DNA from: an uncultured Clostridia bacterium
GTDB taxonomy: Bacteria; Bacillota; Clostridia; TANB77; CAG-508
Direction of reading: 5' to 3'
DNA: 64,000 bases
Assembly: GCA_934129785.1 (NCBI GenBank)
Contig: CAKOWW010000004.1
Location: 1-64,000, forward strand
The position numbers and the translations under genes were made by a program. The notes below the pieces were generated by a model, which saw nothing but the letters and a program-made list of their open reading frames with translations, was not told the origin of the DNA and ran no database searches. Numbering within the stretch: position 1 is the first letter of the stretch; every line of letters begins with the position of its first letter. Shown piece after piece: positions 1-8,101 of this stretch.

Positions 1-420
1 ACTCCTCTTTCTCAAGATATATGCTATAGCATTTTTTAACATTTTATCACTCTCCTTTATACATATTTAATAGATTCTATTCTTTTTACTACTTTCTGTC
101 CAAAATAGTACATATGCTATCGTATTACAATAAGAAATATTATTTATGATTGTAATACGGTAGCATAAAAAAATATTACATTTGTTTTATATTATTAAAA
201 TTCTGTGCAAAAAGGAGTAGAAATAAAATATAAAACTATACATATATAATTCTACTCACAAAGCCTTGCAATTCCTTGCTATTACTAATATTTAAGCCAT
301 TTATTTTAACAACAAACTTGTTTAATTAAATATAAAAATGTCTTAATATCGATTTTAGTGTGTTATAATTTCTCCAAACTATGTAACAAATCTCACACAA
401 AAAGCTTAATTTATCTATAT
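1..420. other. Intergenic region without a recognised gene
   Basis: No convincing open frame, tRNA or riboswitch is visible in this AT-rich stretch downstream of the superoxide reductase gene. The only clear structure is the inverted repeat at 113-167, listed separately. Confidence 0.5.
113..167. repeat. 19-bp inverted repeat with 17-nt loop
   Basis: The left arm starts TATGCTATCG and the right arm ends CGGTAGCATA. The 19-bp arms pair with a single mismatch around a loop of about 17 nt. There is no T-tract of intrinsic-terminator type. It could be an end of a small mobile element or a hairpin in an untranslated region. Confidence 0.6.
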
Positions 421-801
421 TTATTCAACTTCTTTTGACCAAAGTCCATGTTTATTACAAAAAGAATAAATTTTACTTCCTTTAACATATGGAAATATTA
501 CACAGGCTTCTTCATCTGGCAATAAAAATTTCTTTATAATTTTATTATTTGCTAACATTGCAATCCATTCTATAAAATGTTCTTCCTCCATAACATGGTT
601 AACCTTTACAATTATATGATTATCTATTGCTTCATAGTTTGGTACATGTTTTTCAAAAGATGCGTCTACACTATTTGGAGCCAATTCTATCATTTCTTCA
701 CCACAACATTTAATACTACAATTATCACTAGTACAATCTTTTATGACTTCAACTAAAGTTTGACATTTAGAACATTTTTTTATTACTAATTCTTTTTTCA
801 T
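421..801 (-). CDS. dfx: Desulfoferrodoxin (superoxide reductase)
   Basis: This 126-aa protein has the two-iron layout of desulfoferrodoxin. The N-terminal desulforedoxin-like domain holds Cys10, Cys13 and the adjacent pair Cys32-Cys33, the expected ligands of the FeCys4 centre. The catalytic domain has His52 (EKHVP), His69, His75, Cys115 and His118 (CNKHGLW), the expected ligands of the square-pyramidal iron centre. The family reduces superoxide to hydrogen peroxide in the cytoplasm of anaerobes without making oxygen. The start has a good site (GGAGGG) about 7 nt upstream. It stands alone here, far from the peroxiredoxin at 38 kb that could remove its peroxide product. Confidence 0.93.
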   Translation of the reverse strand: MKKELVIKKCSKCQTLVEVIKDCTSDNCSIKCCGEEMIELAPNSVDASFEKHVPNYEAIDNHIIVKVNHVMEEEHFIEWIAMLANNKIIKKFLLPDEEACVIFPYVKGSKIYSFCNKHGLWSKEVE

Positions 802-1142
802 AAATTCCCTCCATATTAATTTATATTTCTCATAAAAATAGTTTTTCTATATTTTAATAATTTTCAGCTTTAATGCAAAATATCACATTATTGAATTAAA
901 GTCAATATTTTTTTGATGTTAGAATAAAATTACAAGGTGACCAATTTTAATAACATTCCCTGTTTCCAATGCGTATCTGTTTTATAATAATCTTCTCTAT
1001 GTTGCTGTATTATTTTTTAAATAATCAATCGTTTTACTGTTTTTACACTTTTTAATGCTCCAAGTTGGTTGTATACATTGATTTTGTGTAAAGTTAACAA
1101 TATATAAAAGAGAAGAGCATAAGCTCTTCCCTTGTTTCCCGT
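802..1142. other. Intergenic region with possible coding relic
   Basis: This 340-bp gap holds the rho terminator near 1107-1135. On the minus strand between about 1067 and 920 there is a mostly open frame broken by one in-frame TAA, reading NQLGALKSVKTVKR, then HWKQGMLLKLVTL. It looks like a decayed 3' end of a gene, perhaps a transposase, but I cannot name a family. Confidence 0.3.
1107..1135 (-). terminator. Rho-independent terminator of rho
   Basis: The arms GAAGAGC and GCTCTTC flank an ATAA loop. In the minus direction the hairpin is followed by a CTTTTAT tract. It lies directly downstream of the rho stop codon. Confidence 0.7.
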
Positions 1143-2474
1143 TTATTTAAATTTAATCAAATAATTTTCTATTTTATCAATAAACTCATCATTAGTTTTA
1201 GTTTGTGTCATTTGGCTTATAACTTGCTCAGTAACATCAGCTACAGGCATACTATTCATTGCCTTTCTTAATGCAAAAACTGTTTCCATTTCTTTTTTAG
1301 TTAATAATAAATCTTCTCTTCTAGTTCCTGATTTATTAATATCAATAGCTGGGAAAATACGTTTCTCTGATAATTTTCTATCTAAATGTACTTCCATATT
1401 TCCTGTACCTTTAAATTCTTCAAATATTACATCATCCATTCTACTTCCTGTGTCAATTAATGATGTAGCAAGAATTGTTAAACTTCCGCCAAATTCTATA
1501 TTTCTTGCTGCTCCAAAAAATTTCTTTGGCTTATGCAAAGCTGCAGGATCAATACCACCTGATAATGTTCTTCCAGATGAAGGAATTACTAAGTTGTATG
1601 CTCTTGTCAATCTAGTAATACTGTCTAGCAATATTACAACATCTTTGTCATGTTCTACAAGTCTTTTGGCTCTTTCAATTACCATTTCTGCTACTTTAAC
1701 ATGATGGTCTGGCAATTCGTCAAATGTTGAATGTATTACTTGTCCTTTTATAGAACGCTTCATGTCAGTAACTTCTTCTGGTCTTTCGTCAATTAACAAA
1801 ACTATCAATTCTATTTCAGGATTATTTTGACTTATGCTATTTGCTATTTTCTTTAATAATGTTGTTTTTCCTACTTTAGGTGGTGCAACTATCATTCCTC
1901 TTTGACCTTTTCCAATAGGACTTATTAAGTCAATCATTCTAGTTGCATAATCTGTTGGTATTATTTCTAGCTTGATTCTTTCATTTGGGTATATAGGTGT
2001 TAATTCATCAAATCTTTTTCTCTTCATTGCTTTTTCTGGATGTTCTCCATTAACTTCGCCAACAAAAATTAAAGATGGAAATTTTTCACCTTCTCTATAT
2101 CTTGATATTCCTTTTACTATATCTCCTGTGTCTAGTCTAAATCTTTTTATTTGTACCATTGAAACATATACATCTTTGTCACTAGATAGGAAGTTTTCAC
2201 CTCTTAAAAATCCATATCCATCAGGTAAAATGTCTAATATTCCTTCAACTATTTCATCACCTTCATTAGTTAATTTGTAGTCTACGATTGGATCTCCATT
2301 TTTATCATAATGAGTTTCTTTTTTTTCTTTTTTTTCTGTATTAGTATCTTCTCCTAATATTTGCTTTAATACAGTTATTAATTCATCTTTTTTTAATTTT
2401 GAAATGTTTTTTATGTTGTTTTCTTTAGCTAATTCTTTTAACTCGGTTAATGTTAATTGTTCAAAGTTCACCAT
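1143..2474 (-). CDS. rho: Transcription termination factor Rho
   Basis: This 443-aa protein has the full Rho architecture. The N-terminal SAP-like helical domain starts [16 protein letters not shown], a lysine/glutamate-rich linker follows, then the cold-shock-type RNA-binding domain (GYGFLRG at about residue 85) and the RecA-type ATPase. Walker A is APPKVGKTT near residue 200 and Walker B is [15 protein letters not shown]. The family is a hexameric RNA helicase that ends untranslated transcripts. A TAATAGGAGGTATTA ribosome site precedes the ATG. It contains GGC-GGA but no in-frame CGG codon. A working Rho matters here because any stall at CGG sites would expose untranslated RNA. Confidence 0.97.
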   Translation of the reverse strand: MVNFEQLTLTELKELAKENNIKNISKLKKDELITVLKQILGEDTNTEKKEKKETHYDKNGDPIVDYKLTNEGDEIVEGILDILPDGYGFLRGENFLSSDKDVYVSMVQIKRFRLDTGDIVKGISRYREGEKFPSLIFVGEVNGEHPEKAMKRKRFDELTPIYPNERIKLEIIPTDYATRMIDLISPIGKGQRGMIVAPPKVGKTTLLKKIANSISQNNPEIELIVLLIDERPEEVTDMKRSIKGQVIHSTFDELPDHHVKVAEMVIERAKRLVEHDKDVVILLDSITRLTRAYNLVIPSSGRTLSGGIDPAALHKPKKFFGAARNIEFGGSLTILATSLIDTGSRMDDVIFEEFKGTGNMEVHLDRKLSEKRIFPAIDINKSGTRREDLLLTKKEMETVFALRKAMNSMPVADVTEQVISQMTQTKTNDEFIDKIENYLIKFK

Positions 2475-2663
2475 TAATACCTCCTATTACAATTTTTATA
2501 TTATTATTTATTTTTATATTATTATTTATTTTTCATATTTTTGGGGAATTCTTAGAATACAAGTATTTTACAGAACTATTATAGCATATTTTCTGCATTT
2601 TTAAAACCCTTGTAGAGGAAAAAAATAAAAAATTAAGTGAAAAAACAAAGAATGCATTTTATA

Positions 2664-2939
2664 TTACATTCCTTGATCTATATAAACTCTCTCATTTGGA
2701 TAATACATATCTAATTTTTCTCTAGCAGTTTGTTCTATAAAATCTAATGAATTAACATCTTCTTTTTTCTTTGCTAATTCTTCCTTAGTTTCTTTTTCTT
2801 GTTCTATTTTTTGTGCTAACTCTTTATTGTCTTGAGAATATTGGTTAAGTATTTTTTGTTGATTAAATAGAGTTAATACAACATATACTCCTATTATTAA
2901 TATTAAGATATTTCTATATATTTTTGTATTTTTTTTCAT
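2664..2939 (-). CDS. divIC: Septum formation initiator, FtsB/DivIC family
   Basis: This 91-aa bitopic protein has a short basic cytoplasmic tail, one membrane helix (about residues 8-24), a coiled coil rich in Glu, Lys and Gln (about 28-68) and the family's C-terminal tail with ARE-KLDMYYPNE. DivIC/FtsB pairs with FtsL and helps switch on septal peptidoglycan synthesis. It is the last gene of the order yabP-yabQ-divIC, the same order as in Bacillus subtilis, which supports the name. Confidence 0.87.
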   Translation of the reverse strand: MKKNTKIYRNILILIIGVYVVLTLFNQQKILNQYSQDNKELAQKIEQEKETKEELAKKKEDVNSLDFIEQTAREKLDMYYPNERVYIDQGM

Positions 2940-3029
2940 AAGTTACTCTCTCCAATTCTAATGTATAAATCCTTACGGATACCATATTTATATATTTCTA
3001 CAAAAATTTTAAAAATCCTTCTTATTTTT

Positions 3030-3515
3030 CTAAATTTTTATTTTATTTTTGCTTTTTTGTTTTATTTTTATGTTTTTTAATATTTTCTTGTAGAAATTTC
3101 TTAAATTGATAAATACAACTACTATGGGATTTAGCAATATTTTCTTTAATAGCTTATAAATATGTCGAAACGGTAAAGCAAAAATTTTAAGTATATTTAT
3201 CAATATTTGTTTTATATAATTTATTATTGTCACATTAATTTTTATTACTTTTGAACTTAGAAGAATCATATATATAAAACAACCTAAAGCTATTGCTAAA
3301 AGCATAAACAATCGAATTTCACCATTGTTAAAAATAAAAGCATTATATAATATTGTTGCACCAGTCATGATCCAGAAAATGATATCCTCTATATATGTAA
3401 ATATATCGTTTGTTTTTATTGTTTTTCTTAATATTCTAAATATATCAAATAAAATTCCTATGATAATGCCATTTATCATAAAAACTGCAAATATATAGGC
3501 TTGATTTATTATCAT
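3030..3515 (-). CDS. yabQ: Spore cortex biosynthesis protein YabQ
   Basis: This 161-aa protein has several hydrophobic helices in its first 90 residues (starting MIINQAYIFAVFMINGIIIG), then an increasingly basic, Lys/Ile-rich tail that probably stays in the cytoplasm. The beginning FxxFxxxGxxxGxxFDxxRxxR, seen here as GILFDIFRILRK, is typical of YabQ. In Bacillus it is a sporulation membrane protein needed for cortex formation. It lies 21 bp downstream of yabP and upstream of divIC. The final 40 residues are low-complexity and add little. Confidence 0.85.
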   Translation of the reverse strand: MIINQAYIFAVFMINGIIIGILFDIFRILRKTIKTNDIFTYIEDIIFWIMTGATILYNAFIFNNGEIRLFMLLAIALGCFIYMILLSSKVIKINVTIINYIKQILINILKIFALPFRHIYKLLKKILLNPIVVVFINLRNFYKKILKNIKIKQKSKNKIKI

Positions 3516-3536
3516 TGCTTTTATAACCTCTTTTCT

Positions 3537-3836
3537 TTATTTGAATATTTTACTTATTAAACTTCCTTTTGTTTTGTCAGTTCCTTTGCTTTCACTATAT
3601 ACTAATGAAGCAATATCTCCTTCTACTATTACTTCTGAGGTATCTATGCTTAATTTATTTATTCTTAAATTGTTTCCTTTAATTGTTAATAACCCTAATC
3701 CTGTTTCTATAATTACTATTTGATCATCAAAACTTAAAACATCTAATACGCCTGAAATACTTAGTTTTCCCCTATTTTCTAATATTAAATTTTGAATTAC
3801 GCCACTACTTGTTATTTTTCGTTCTTCAACAGCCAT
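3537..3836 (-). CDS. yabP: Sporulation protein YabP
   Basis: This 99-aa protein matches the short YabP/YqfC fold: an N-terminal KITSSGVIQNLILENRGKLSISGVLDVLSFDD segment (given here in outline) followed by alternating beta-strand residues such as VIIETGLGLLTIKG and LRINKLSIDTSEVIVEG. In spore formers it acts with YabQ in cortex assembly. A GGGAGGAACTAAA site precedes the ATG. It is the first gene of a three-gene sporulation/division cluster. This and yabQ are the main sequence evidence that the organism makes endospores. Confidence 0.85.
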   Translation of the reverse strand: MAVEERKITSSGVIQNLILENRGKLSISGVLDVLSFDDQIVIIETGLGLLTIKGNNLRINKLSIDTSEVIVEGDIASLVYSESKGTDKTKGSLISKIFK

Positions 3837-3930
3837 TTTAGTTCCTCCCTTTTTATATTACTAACTTATATATATTCAAAGTTTGTCTTTTTTAGAACTA
3901 CTATTGTTGTTTTAAAACATATATAGAGAA

Positions 3931-3954
3931 AGGAGCTTTTAAATAAAAGCTCCT
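3931..3954 (-). terminator. Terminator downstream of lysC
   Basis: AGGAGCTTTT and AAAAGCTCCT form a perfect stem. In the minus direction a short TTTCTCT tract follows. It separates aspartokinase from yabP. Confidence 0.7.
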
Positions 3955-3989
3955 TATTAGGTCACATAGATTATATAACTTTTTTCTTG

Positions 3990-4961
3990 TCAATCAACAT
4001 AAAATATTGTTTTATGCAAATTTTCTAAAATTTTGTCATCAACCATTTCTTTAAATATTATCAATATCTTTATTTCTGAAATTTCAAATCTTGATATTTC
4101 AAGCTTATTATCCTCTATATATTTAAGTATATTACTTATAACTTTAAAATTTCTTATAATGCCATTTCCTATTATTGAAACTTTAGAAACTTCTTTTTTC
4201 ACAATACTTTTAATTTCATTGTTTTCAATTGAATCAGATACAATTGTACCATTTTTGTCGTTAAATGTTGATTTTGCAATTATTGGAACACCAAATTTTT
4301 CGCCTATTTCTACACATCTATTATGCAAAACCTTTGCACCCTCATTTGAAATTTCTTTCATTTCTTCATAAGATAATAATGGCAATTTCTTTGTATTAAT
4401 TATTTTATTTGGATCTGCAGTGTATACACCATCAACATCAGAATAGATATAACATTTATCTGCTTTTATTGCTGAAGCAATTGCAACTGCTGTTGTATCA
4501 GAACCTCCGTCTTCCTAATGTTGTTATATCATAATTTTTGTTTATACCTTGAAATCCTGCGATAATAACAATTTTGTTTTTATTTAATTCATTTAAAATT
4601 CTGTGGGTATCAATATTTTTTATTAAAGCATTTTGATTTGTATTATTGGTAATTATTCCGGCTTGCCATCCGAGTTAAACTTATTGCCTCATAGCCCTTT
4701 GAATTTAATAAAATTGCTAATTTTGATATTGAAATTTGCTCGCCGTGAACTTATTAAAGCGTCTAATTCTCTTAAATTTATGTTGTCTGTTAATTGTGTA
4801 GCTTGATTTATTAATGTATCTGTAGTTTTTCCTTGTGCTGATAAAACTACCACTACCCTATTCCCCTTTTCATATAACTTTATAATTATATTTGATACTA
4901 AATTAAGTTTTTCATTGTCAGCAACCGAACTACCTCCAAATTTTACAACTATTGTGCCCAT
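3990..4961 (-). CDS. lysC: Aspartokinase, single ACT domain, read through three CGG sites
   Basis: The frame is continuous only if three CGG codons (4743-4745, 4670-4672, 4507-4509) are each read with a +1 shift. The product is then 322 aa. It starts MGTIVVKFGGSSVAD, the aspartokinase nucleotide motif, and continues with the restored SSGEQ, SLTGWQAG and GRGGSDTTA motifs, all invariant in the family. It phosphorylates aspartate, the first step to lysine, threonine and methionine. The C-terminal part holds only one recognisable ACT unit (VSKVSIIGNGI to SEIKILIIF); most family members have two. The ATG at 4961 is preferred over an upstream GTG because AAGAGGTGG lies 7 nt before it. Confidence 0.88.
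4507..4509 (-). other. CGG +1 recoding site (lysC, third)
   Basis: AGA-C-GGA-GGT. Skipping the C gives Gly-Gly-Ser-Asp of the kinase substrate loop. In frame 0 the reading soon meets a stop. Confidence 0.88.
4670..4672 (-). other. CGG +1 recoding site (lysC, second)
   Basis: ACT-C-GGA-TGG. Skipping the C gives SLTGWQAG, the conserved aspartokinase segment. Confidence 0.88.
4743..4745 (-). other. CGG +1 recoding site (lysC, first)
   Basis: TCA-C-GGC-GAG. Skipping the C gives the SSGEQ motif. This is the only CGGC case in the window. Confidence 0.88.
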
Positions 4962-4979
4962 TTGGACCACCTCTTAAAT

Positions 4980-5028
4980 AAAATATAGAGAGCTATAGTT
5001 TTATTTAAAACTTGCTCCCTATATTTTA
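4980..5028 (-). terminator. Possible terminator of prfB
   Basis: AAATATAG and CTATATTT arms, with inner GAGC/GCTC pairing, enclose a loop of about 20 nt between the prfB stop and lysC. The T-tract in the minus direction is short. Confidence 0.5.
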
Positions 5029-5041
5029 TTCACTTTTTATA

Positions 5042-6144
5042 TTATAGTTTCATTTTTAGATAACTTTCTATAAATCCATCTATATCTCCATTCATTACTG
5101 CTTCTACATTTCCGAACTTCATAATTTGTTCTATGATCTTTTACCATCGTATATGGGCAAAAAACATATGAACGAATTTGACTTCCCCATGCTATTTCTT
5201 TTTGTTCGCCTTTTAAATCTTCTATTTTTTCTTTTTGTTCCTGCTCTTTTAAGTCTAATAATTTGGATTTTAGCATTCTCATTGCTGTTTCTCTATTTTG
5301 AATTTGAGATCGTTCTGATTGGCAAGCTACTACTATGTTTGTTGGAATATGAGTTATTCTTACAGCAGATGATGTTTTGTTAATATGTTGTCCACCTGCA
5401 CCAGATGCTCTATATGTGTCTATTCTTAGGTCATCCGGATTTATTTCTATTTCTATATCATCTGTTATTTCTGGTAATACTTCAATAGATGCGAATGATG
5501 TGTGTCTTCTGCCACCTGCATCAAATGGTGATATTCTAACCAATCTGTGAACTCCTTTTTCACATTTTAAATAACCATAAGCATTTTGCCCAATGACTTC
5601 AAAAGTAACACTTTTTAGTCCAGCTTCTTCACCTTCTAAATAGTCTAATTCTCTTACTTCATAATTGTTTTTGTTAGCCCATCTTGTATACATTCTGTAC
5701 AACATTTCAGCCCAGTCTTGGGATTCTGTTCCCCCAGCTCCTGGATGTATTGTTACGATTGCATTATTTTCATCATATTTTCCTGAAAGTAATGTTTCTA
5801 ACTCTAATTTTTCTAATTCTTTTTCAATTTTCTTAGTATTTTTCAATATATCTTTTGCTACATCTTCATCTGGTTCCAGCTCTACTAATTCAGTTAGCTC
5901 TTGCATATTTCGTATTTCAGTTTCTATTTTTCTAAATGATATGCATTTTGATTTTAATTGTTTTATCCTAGATAAAACCTTACTAGATGCTTTGCTATCA
6001 TTCCAAAAACCTTCTTGCATTGTCTGAGTTTCTAAATCTTTTAGTTCTGCTTCTATTTTATCTATGTCAAAGAGATTCACCCAAATCTTTTATTTTTTTA
6101 TTTAAATTTTCTAGTTTTCTAGAGTTTTCTTCTAGTTCTATCAT
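5042..6144 (-). CDS. prfB: Peptide chain release factor 2, two frameshift sites
   Basis: The complete 366-aa RF2 needs two +1 shifts. The first is the classical autoregulatory site CTT-TGA-C at codon 26 (UGA at 6067-6069). The second is a CGG at 5112-5114 that joins NYEV to GNVEAVMNGDIDGFIESYL, the conserved RF2 C-terminus. The GGQ catalytic motif is present as GAGGQHINKT. RF2 releases peptides at UGA and UAA. The ATG at 6144 is chosen because it is the first in the pre-UGA frame and has GAGGGAAGTG upstream. Without the CGG shift the protein would end in an unrelated basic tail lacking the conserved helix. Confidence 0.95.
5112..5114 (-). other. CGG +1 recoding site (prfB)
   Basis: GTT-C-GGA-AAT. 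Skipping the C gives YEVGNVEAV, the standard RF2 C-terminal sequence. Confidence 0.92.
6066..6072 (-). promoter_or_regulatory. Programmed RF2 autoregulatory +1 frameshift (CTT-TGA-C)
   Basis: The site CTTTGAC follows GGT-GAA-TCT. Low RF2 slows UGA termination and favours slippage of the CUU tRNA to UUU, so more RF2 is made. The usual upstream AGGGGG Shine-Dalgarno-like spur is weak here; only TTGGGTG is seen. Confidence 0.93.
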
Positions 6145-6470
6145 GATTTATCACTTCCCTCTAGTTTAATTTTATATCATATTACATAAAAAAATTCAAT
6201 ATACTTATAATTTGAAATACAAAGATTTTTTACTAGTTAATAGGTTATTATTAATACAAAGAAATCCTTGATATATAAGCTTTTCATTGCATTCCTCGGC
6301 TTATTACAAAATTTAAGAAATTCTAAATTGTTTTATGGGTCCTTTCCACTATCGTGAACTCTTACCATAAAACTGCATAGAATTTCTAAAATTTTTCCAT
6401 GCACACTCGTCATTTTATTCAAAGCTTATATATCAAGGATTTCTTTAAAAGGTTAATGTTAAAATTATAA
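6145..6470. other. Intergenic region holding a palindromic element
   Basis: The 326 bp between fabI and prfB contain the long palindromic repeat copy A at 6243-6446 and the prfB leader. No open frame of note is seen. Confidence 0.6.
6243..6446. repeat. Long nested palindromic repeat, copy A
   Basis: The outer arms AAAGAAATCCTTGATATATA and its complement, about 150 nt apart, pair almost perfectly. Inside lies a second pair (AGAAATTCTAAA... with ...AGAATTTCTAAA) and a third (TTTTATGG with CCATAAAA). The core reads GTCCTTTCCACTATCGTGAACTC in outline. Copy B at 44948-45150 is nearly identical over the whole length. No transposase is encoded. It is likely a miniature inverted-repeat element or a structured RNA cassette. 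Confidence 0.8.
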
Positions 6471-7244
6471 TTAAACCCCCATAATACTGTATCCACTATC
6501 AGCATAAATTACTTGCCCTGTAATAGCTTCAGAAGAATTGCTAAGCAAAAATGCTGCCATATTTCCAACCTGAGTTGTTGTAACATTTCTATGTAAAGGA
6601 GATTTTTCTTCTACTATAGTTAAAATTGATGAAAAGTCTTTTATTCCCTTAGCAGATAGAGTTTTTATAGGTCCTGCTGAAACAGCATTTACCCTAATGC
6701 CTTCTCTACCTAAATTTTCTGCCAAATATCTAACACTACATTCTAAAGCAGCTTTAGCAACTCCCATTACATTATAACCATCTAGTACTTTTGTTGAGCC
6801 ATGATATGTAAGAGTAACAATACTTGCATTTTCATTTAACATATCAAGTTCTTTTGCTGTTCTTACAGCTAATACTAAAGAATAGGCACTTACATCTACA
6901 GCATGAGCAAAGCCTTCCTTACTAGTATTTATAAAATCATTTCTTAAATCTTCTGTATTTGCATGTGCAATTGCATGAACTATTCCATCTACTTTTCCAT
7001 TTTCTTGCTTTATTTTATTAAATACATCTTTCACTAAATTATCCTCTGAAGCGCCATCAAGTACATATGCTTTACTACCTTCAAATTCTGAAATTAAACT
7101 TTCTATTTTTTCTTTATTTTCTTCACCCATATATGTAAATATAAGTTTTGCCCCATTTTCATAAGCTGATTTTGCAATTCCATATGCAATGCTCCATTTA
7201 TTTCTTATACCCATTATTAATATTTTTTTATTCTTCAATAACAT
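6471..7244 (-). CDS. fabI: Enoyl-[acyl-carrier-protein] reductase, FabI type
   Basis: This 257-aa short-chain-dehydrogenase relative catalyses the last reduction of each fatty-acid elongation cycle. The N-terminal MGIRNKWSIAYGIA segment is the FabI cofactor loop. The catalytic pair lies in YNVMGVAK (Tyr-x6-Lys), and the family's SAGPIKTLSAKGI segment is intact. The ATG at 7244 is chosen over an upstream ATG because ATAAGGAGGTACACA precedes it. It overlaps the accA 3' end by 17 bp, so it is translationally coupled, and it is the last gene of the fatty-acid operon. Confidence 0.93.
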   Translation of the reverse strand: MLLKNKKILIMGIRNKWSIAYGIAKSAYENGAKLIFTYMGEENKEKIESLISEFEGSKAYVLDGASEDNLVKDVFNKIKQENGKVDGIVHAIAHANTEDLRNDFINTSKEGFAHAVDVSAYSLVLAVRTAKELDMLNENASIVTLTYHGSTKVLDGYNVMGVAKAALECSVRYLAENLGREGIRVNAVSAGPIKTLSAKGIKDFSSILTIVEEKSPLHRNVTTTQVGNMAAFLLSNSSEAITGQVIYADSGYSIMGV

Positions 7245-8058
7245 TGTGTACCTCCTTATATCCTGATATATTTCTAAATTTTTTATATCGTTGTTCAACT
7301 AATTTTTCTTTATTTAATTCTTTCATTTCATTTATATCGTTAATTATTAATTTTTTAATTTCTGCTGTAATATCTTTAAATGTATTTTCTTCATATTTTA
7401 TTGGTTCTTTAATTATATTGTCTATTATTTTTAAATCATATAAATCTTTAGCTGTAAGTTTCATTTTTTCAGCAGCTTCTTTATAGCGTGTTGAATCTTT
7501 CCATAAAATACTGCTATAACCTTCTGGCGAAAGTATAGAATATATTGCATGTTCCATCATATAAATTTTATTTGAAACACCAATTGCTAAAGCTCCTCCT
7601 GATGATCCTTCTCCTATTACTATTGAGATAACAGGTACTGTTACCCTTGCCATCTCAAACATTGATCTAGCAATTGCTTCTCCCTGTCCCCTTTCTTCTG
7701 CTCCTATTCCAGGATACGCTCCTTTAGTATCAATAAAAGTAATTATTGGTCTATTAAATTTTTCTGCTTGTTTCATAAATCTAATAGCTTTTCTGTAACT
7801 TTCAGGATTTGGCATTCCAAAATTTCTCTCTATATTCTCTTTTGTAGTTCTTCCTTTTTGCTCAGCAATTATTGTATAATTTTGTTTTCCAATTTTAGCT
7901 AGTCCACAAACCATTGCCTTATCGTCTGAAAAGTGTCTATCTCCATGAAGTTCTATAAAATCGTCAAAAATGTTTTCTATATATTCTAAAGCTGTTTTTC
8001 TTTTGGGATTTCTGGCTATTTCTACTTTTTCCCAAGCTGATATAATATTTTTTTTCAT
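7228..8058 (-). CDS. accA: Acetyl-CoA carboxylase carboxyltransferase subunit alpha
   Basis: This 276-aa protein starts SAWEKVEIARNPKRKTALEYI and contains the family's LHGDRHFSDD, GAYPGIGAEERGQGEAIA and GEGSSGGALAIG segments. It forms the alpha half of the carboxyltransferase that moves the carboxyl group from biotin to acetyl-CoA to give malonyl-CoA. Its partner AccD is encoded directly upstream. It is shorter than the E. coli protein (about 319 aa) at the N-terminus, as is common in Firmicutes. Its stop lies inside the fabI start region. Confidence 0.95.
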   Translation of the reverse strand: MKKNIISAWEKVEIARNPKRKTALEYIENIFDDFIELHGDRHFSDDKAMVCGLAKIGKQNYTIIAEQKGRTTKENIERNFGMPNPESYRKAIRFMKQAEKFNRPIITFIDTKGAYPGIGAEERGQGEAIARSMFEMARVTVPVISIVIGEGSSGGALAIGVSNKIYMMEHAIYSILSPEGYSSILWKDSTRYKEAAEKMKLTAKDLYDLKIIDNIIKEPIKYEENTFKDITAEIKKLIINDINEMKELNKEKLVEQRYKKFRNISGYKEVHNVIEE

Positions 8059-8101
8059 TTCAAAATTTATTCCTTTCCTTCTAACAATTAAGATACTTAA
8101 T

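Noticed and set aside
3990..4961. Reading lysC, accC, accD, addA, asnB and the others as pseudogenes with single-base insertions
   Set aside because: All breaks have the same form (extra C before GGN), lie in essential genes, and are free of other damage. Random decay would give mixed insertions, deletions and stops.
4962..5041. Lysine riboswitch upstream of aspartokinase
   Set aside because: The gap to prfB is only about 80 bp and holds a simple hairpin; a lysine riboswitch needs about 170 nt with a five-helix core.
6066..6072. Counting the prfB UGA shift as part of the CGG system
   Set aside because: It is the classical RF2 autoregulatory site CTT-TGA-C found in most bacteria, with a different mechanism.
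6243..6446. tRNA or rRNA fragment within the palindromic repeat
   Set aside because: No cloverleaf, anticodon arm or TTC-loop sequence is visible; the fold is one long nested hairpin.
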